The notes under the pieces are model-generated. The model was given only the letters and a program-made list of their open reading frames with translations, made no database searches and had not been told where the DNA came from. Both the position numbers and the translations under genes were made by a program. Source: Candidatus Cloacimonadota bacterium (GTDB taxonomy: Bacteria; Cloacimonadota; Cloacimonadia; Cloacimonadales; TCS61). Taken from it: DNA of 6,922 bases. The stretch covers positions 1-6,922 of the forward strand of contig JAFGMF010000039.1 in assembly GCA_016927675.1 (NCBI GenBank). The letters are read 5' to 3'. Positions 4,914-6,922 of this stretch are shown here, in pieces; position 1 is the stretch's first letter, and every line of letters begins with the position of its first letter.

Positions 4914-6852
4914 TTTCACCTCGGTAATTCTTAACCCGGTAAAGATAGGCGCCGGTAATGAGGAGTAATAAAGTGAGGATGAAGCCACTCAATGAGATAT
5001 ACCAGGTCAGTGAAAAATTTTCCAGTTCGAATTTCATTTCCAGTTGATGAATTCCGCTGGGGATTATCACACCCCGTAAAATGTAATTTACCGGGTAGAT
5101 TGGGATTTCATCTCCATCCAGATAGGCATTCCAGCCGTACCGGGCGGGATAATAAATTTCACTGATCACAAGCAGAGATGTGGTGTCGGTCTCCACCTCA
5201 AAACTTAAAAATTCGTTTTTGAGATCAGTTAGAGTTATTCGTGAATTTACAGGACTGGCAACGTGTTCCAGCTTTGTCTCCAGAATTGCAGTTTTGCTGG
5301 GATCAAAACTGGGTGAGTTGAGTTTTTTTCTGATCTGGTAAGGGTTATGGATTATTAATGTATCGGATGCAAACCAGGCACGCGGGAGATAATTTTTATT
5401 CAGATAAATTGTCTGTTTTTCTATGAGATCATAATAGGCATATTCAAGGTTATCCAGGGATAATTTCTCATTATAGATCAGGTATTTCACGTTGAGCATG
5501 TTGAGAATATTCCAGTTGATTGGTACCCGATTGATCAATTCGGCATACAGACAATGGTCGATGATTTCGGAATATCTTTTCAGGCAGATCTGATAATTCC
5601 CTCCGATTGTCTGGTGTAGAAGTGCCCAGCGATTATTCTTCATTTCCGGTCCCAAGGGGAAGATCCGGAAAATTTCCTCGTCTTTCAAAAGATATTCGTC
5701 AGAAAGAGTTATGGCGGATGATGCGAGATTTTTTTCCGGTTTCTGCAGATTCCGGAAAAATTGATTTTGAGAAAATAAAAAATTCACTAACAGGACCGGG
5801 AAAAGAAGTATCAGAAAAAGAGGTTTAATAATTCTCTTGCTCAGGTAAGCTAGAGAGATCAGCAGAAAAAGCATCAACAGGATAAAAGGCTGCAGATATT
5901 TGCGGTGAATTTCCAGTTCAAATACAAAACTGTTGAAAGCGATATATAAGATTAGCAGAAGCAGCAAGAAGAAAATCAGGTTTCGGGTAATTTGAGCTGC
6001 TTTTTTCTTATGATTATAATTCAGTGAAAACAAAGTGGCAACCAATAAAGAAAAGATCACCGGTATGGCAATCTGCAGATAGATTAACATGATTCCCGAT
6101 AAGGATAAGGTGAAAATGGATGTCTGGGCAAATTTATAAAAATCCAGCAGATATAACAGCGGCTGTGTCTGAGATATTAGTGCCAGTACTACAGTGCCGA
6201 AAAAAAGAAGAATGAAACCGAAAATATTATTCCAGTTCAATAACCAGCGCAGGATAATGTAAACAGCTGTAAAGATCAGGTAAGCATGGATTGCCGGGAG
6301 GTAGAGCTGTCTGATCAATAAGATCTGAAAAAAGGTTAATAAGCCGAAAGCAAGCAGGCTTTTTCTTTCGTAAAGGTAATGGACAAAAAGAATAAGCCAG
6401 GGAAATACTGCCAGACTGATCAGGATGTTTTCGGCTTGAAGACCTAGTAAAACGGGAATATAATTTGTCAGAGAATATAGCAGAGCAGCAAGGAAACAAA
6501 TCGGTGGAAAAAGCCTGAAAAAGCTTAAAAGAACATAGATACCCAGAGAACCAAGTACTAAAATCAGGATTTGCCAGTTTATTACTTTTTCTATGGAATT
6601 CCTTAATGAAGTAAGTAATTGCGAATCGAAAACCTCCGTATCCAGAAGCCAGGGGACTCCCGAATTAATTGAAGCGTTCCAGATCATGGCTCCCGATAAT
6701 TCAGATGAGCTGTATTTGTCTGCTTCTGATATTTTTGGTGATTCGTAGTGGAGAAAACCGATCCTGAAAAAAATCATCAGAATCGTTATGGTTAATAAAA
6801 ACGGATAAAAAAAATATCTGTATTTGCCGGCAAAAAGTTTATATAAAATCAT
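4891..6852 (-). CDS. YfhO-like polytopic membrane protein (GT-C type)
   Basis: This 653-residue protein has about a dozen membrane segments. One is at 14-33, a dense group spans 92-360, and the last is at 616-638. A large soluble extracytoplasmic domain spans roughly 365-612. The C-terminal half matches the YfhO family: WNILNMLNVKYLIYNE (447-462), YLPRAWFASD (488-497), SEIYYPARYGWNAYLDGDEI (564-583) and NYILRGVIIPSGIHQLEMKF (589-608), followed by the last helix. In Bacillus and Listeria, YfhO relatives glycosylate envelope polymers from lipid-linked sugars; here the acceptor is unknown. The first outer loop (34-91) has SEADKYSSSEL and WNASINSGVPWLLDTEVFD, a shortened form of the loop that carries catalytic acids in GT-C enzymes. 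At 653 residues it is shorter than the usual 750-870. AAGGAA precedes the ATG. The 3' end overlaps the methyltransferase gene by 23 nt, and it is the first gene of the operon visible here. Confidence 0.8.
   Translation of the reverse strand: MILYKLFAGKYRYFFYPFLLTITILMIFFRIGFLHYESPKISEADKYSSSELSGAMIWNASINSGVPWLLDTEVFDSQLLTSLRNSIEKVINWQILILVLGSLGIYVLLSFFRLFPPICFLAALLYSLTNYIPVLLGLQAENILISLAVFPWLILFVHYLYERKSLLAFGLLTFFQILLIRQLYLPAIHAYLIFTAVYIILRWLLNWNNIFGFILLFFGTVVLALISQTQPLLYLLDFYKFAQTSIFTLSLSGIMLIYLQIAIPVIFSLLVATLFSLNYNHKKKAAQITRNLIFFLLLLLILYIAFNSFVFELEIHRKYLQPFILLMLFLLISLAYLSKRIIKPLFLILLFPVLLVNFLFSQNQFFRNLQKPEKNLASSAITLSDEYLLKDEEIFRIFPLGPEMKNNRWALLHQTIGGNYQICLKRYSEIIDHCLYAELINRVPINWNILNMLNVKYLIYNEKLSLDNLEYAYYDLIEKQTIYLNKNYLPRAWFASDTLIIHNPYQIRKKLNSPSFDPSKTAILETKLEHVASPVNSRITLTDLKNEFLSFEVETDTTSLLVISEIYYPARYGWNAYLDGDEIPIYPVNYILRGVIIPSGIHQLEMKFELENFSLTWYISLSGFILTLLLLITGAYLYRVKNYRGEIVYRLKR
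4917..4922 (-). promoter_or_regulatory. ribosome binding site deciding the TTG start of the RsmI-type gene
   Basis: GAGGTG at 4922-4917 lies inside the last codons of the upstream membrane protein gene, with 3 nt from its end (5 nt from GAGG) to TTG 4913-4911. The GTG inside the motif (4919-4917) is also in frame but has no ribosome binding site of its own. Terminating ribosomes from the upstream gene may reinitiate here. Confidence 0.6.
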
Positions 6853-6880
6853 CTATTTCCTTTTTGTAGAATTTTTTTCT

Positions 6881-6910
6881 AAAATTCAGGTAACGGTTTT
6901 TTTTGGTCAA
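6881..6910 (-). promoter_or_regulatory. possible promoter of the three-gene operon
   Basis: On the minus strand TTGACC (6910-6905) is a good -35 match. It is followed after 18 nt by AATTTT (6886-6881), a poor -10 match at three of six positions. The spacer contains an A8 run, and downstream lies the dyad TAGAA-N5-TTCTA (6868-6882). The region is very AT-rich, which fits a promoter, but also produces chance matches. Confidence 0.22.
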
Positions 6911-6922
6911 TAAAAAAGCTGA

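Overview
The window suggests a Gram-negative member of the FCB supergroup, possibly Candidatus Cloacimonadota or a close uncultured relative. This is an inference from protein style. A secreted protein of repeated calcium-binding FG-GAP/VCBS units ends in an 'NYPNPFNPS...TTISF...NLKGQKV...WDGTDQ...SSGIYLYQL' tail (T9SS/FlgD-Ig type), and base composition is moderate, by eye in the low 40s % GC. No rRNA, tRNA, CRISPR array, transposase or phage gene is visible.

All six supported genes lie on the minus strand, so transcription runs from high to low coordinates. In that order: (1) 6852-4891, a YfhO-like polytopic membrane protein of the GT-C glycosyltransferase type; (2) 4913-4212, a short divergent RsmI-type SAM methyltransferase that starts at TTG inside the end of gene 1; (3) 4215-3292, a YegS/DgkB-type diacylglycerol (lipid) kinase that overlaps gene 2 by ATGA; (4) 3203-1182, the secreted ten-repeat FG-GAP protein; (5) 892-398, an unrecognised protein with four membrane segments; (6) 341 to beyond the window's left edge, a DUF486 (COG3169) small DMT-type membrane protein, cut at the edge.

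Genes 1-3 overlap one another and look like one translationally coupled operon. A terminator-like hairpin with a seven-T tract closes it. The T tract abuts the ribosome binding site of gene 4, so the hairpin could also act as a leader attenuator. Gene 4 is followed by 289 bp without a gene (893-1181). That gap holds two copies of a 40-bp repeat at 60-bp spacing and a strong hairpin without a T tract, and it looks like interspersed repeat DNA. Genes 5 and 6 form a second short cluster.

I see no clear previously undescribed multi-gene system. The points most worth a second look are the 40-bp repeats, a 21-bp palindrome-bearing in-frame insertion inside the secretion-tail motif of gene 4, the terminator placed against the gene 4 ribosome binding site, and the short RsmI variant with altered motifs.
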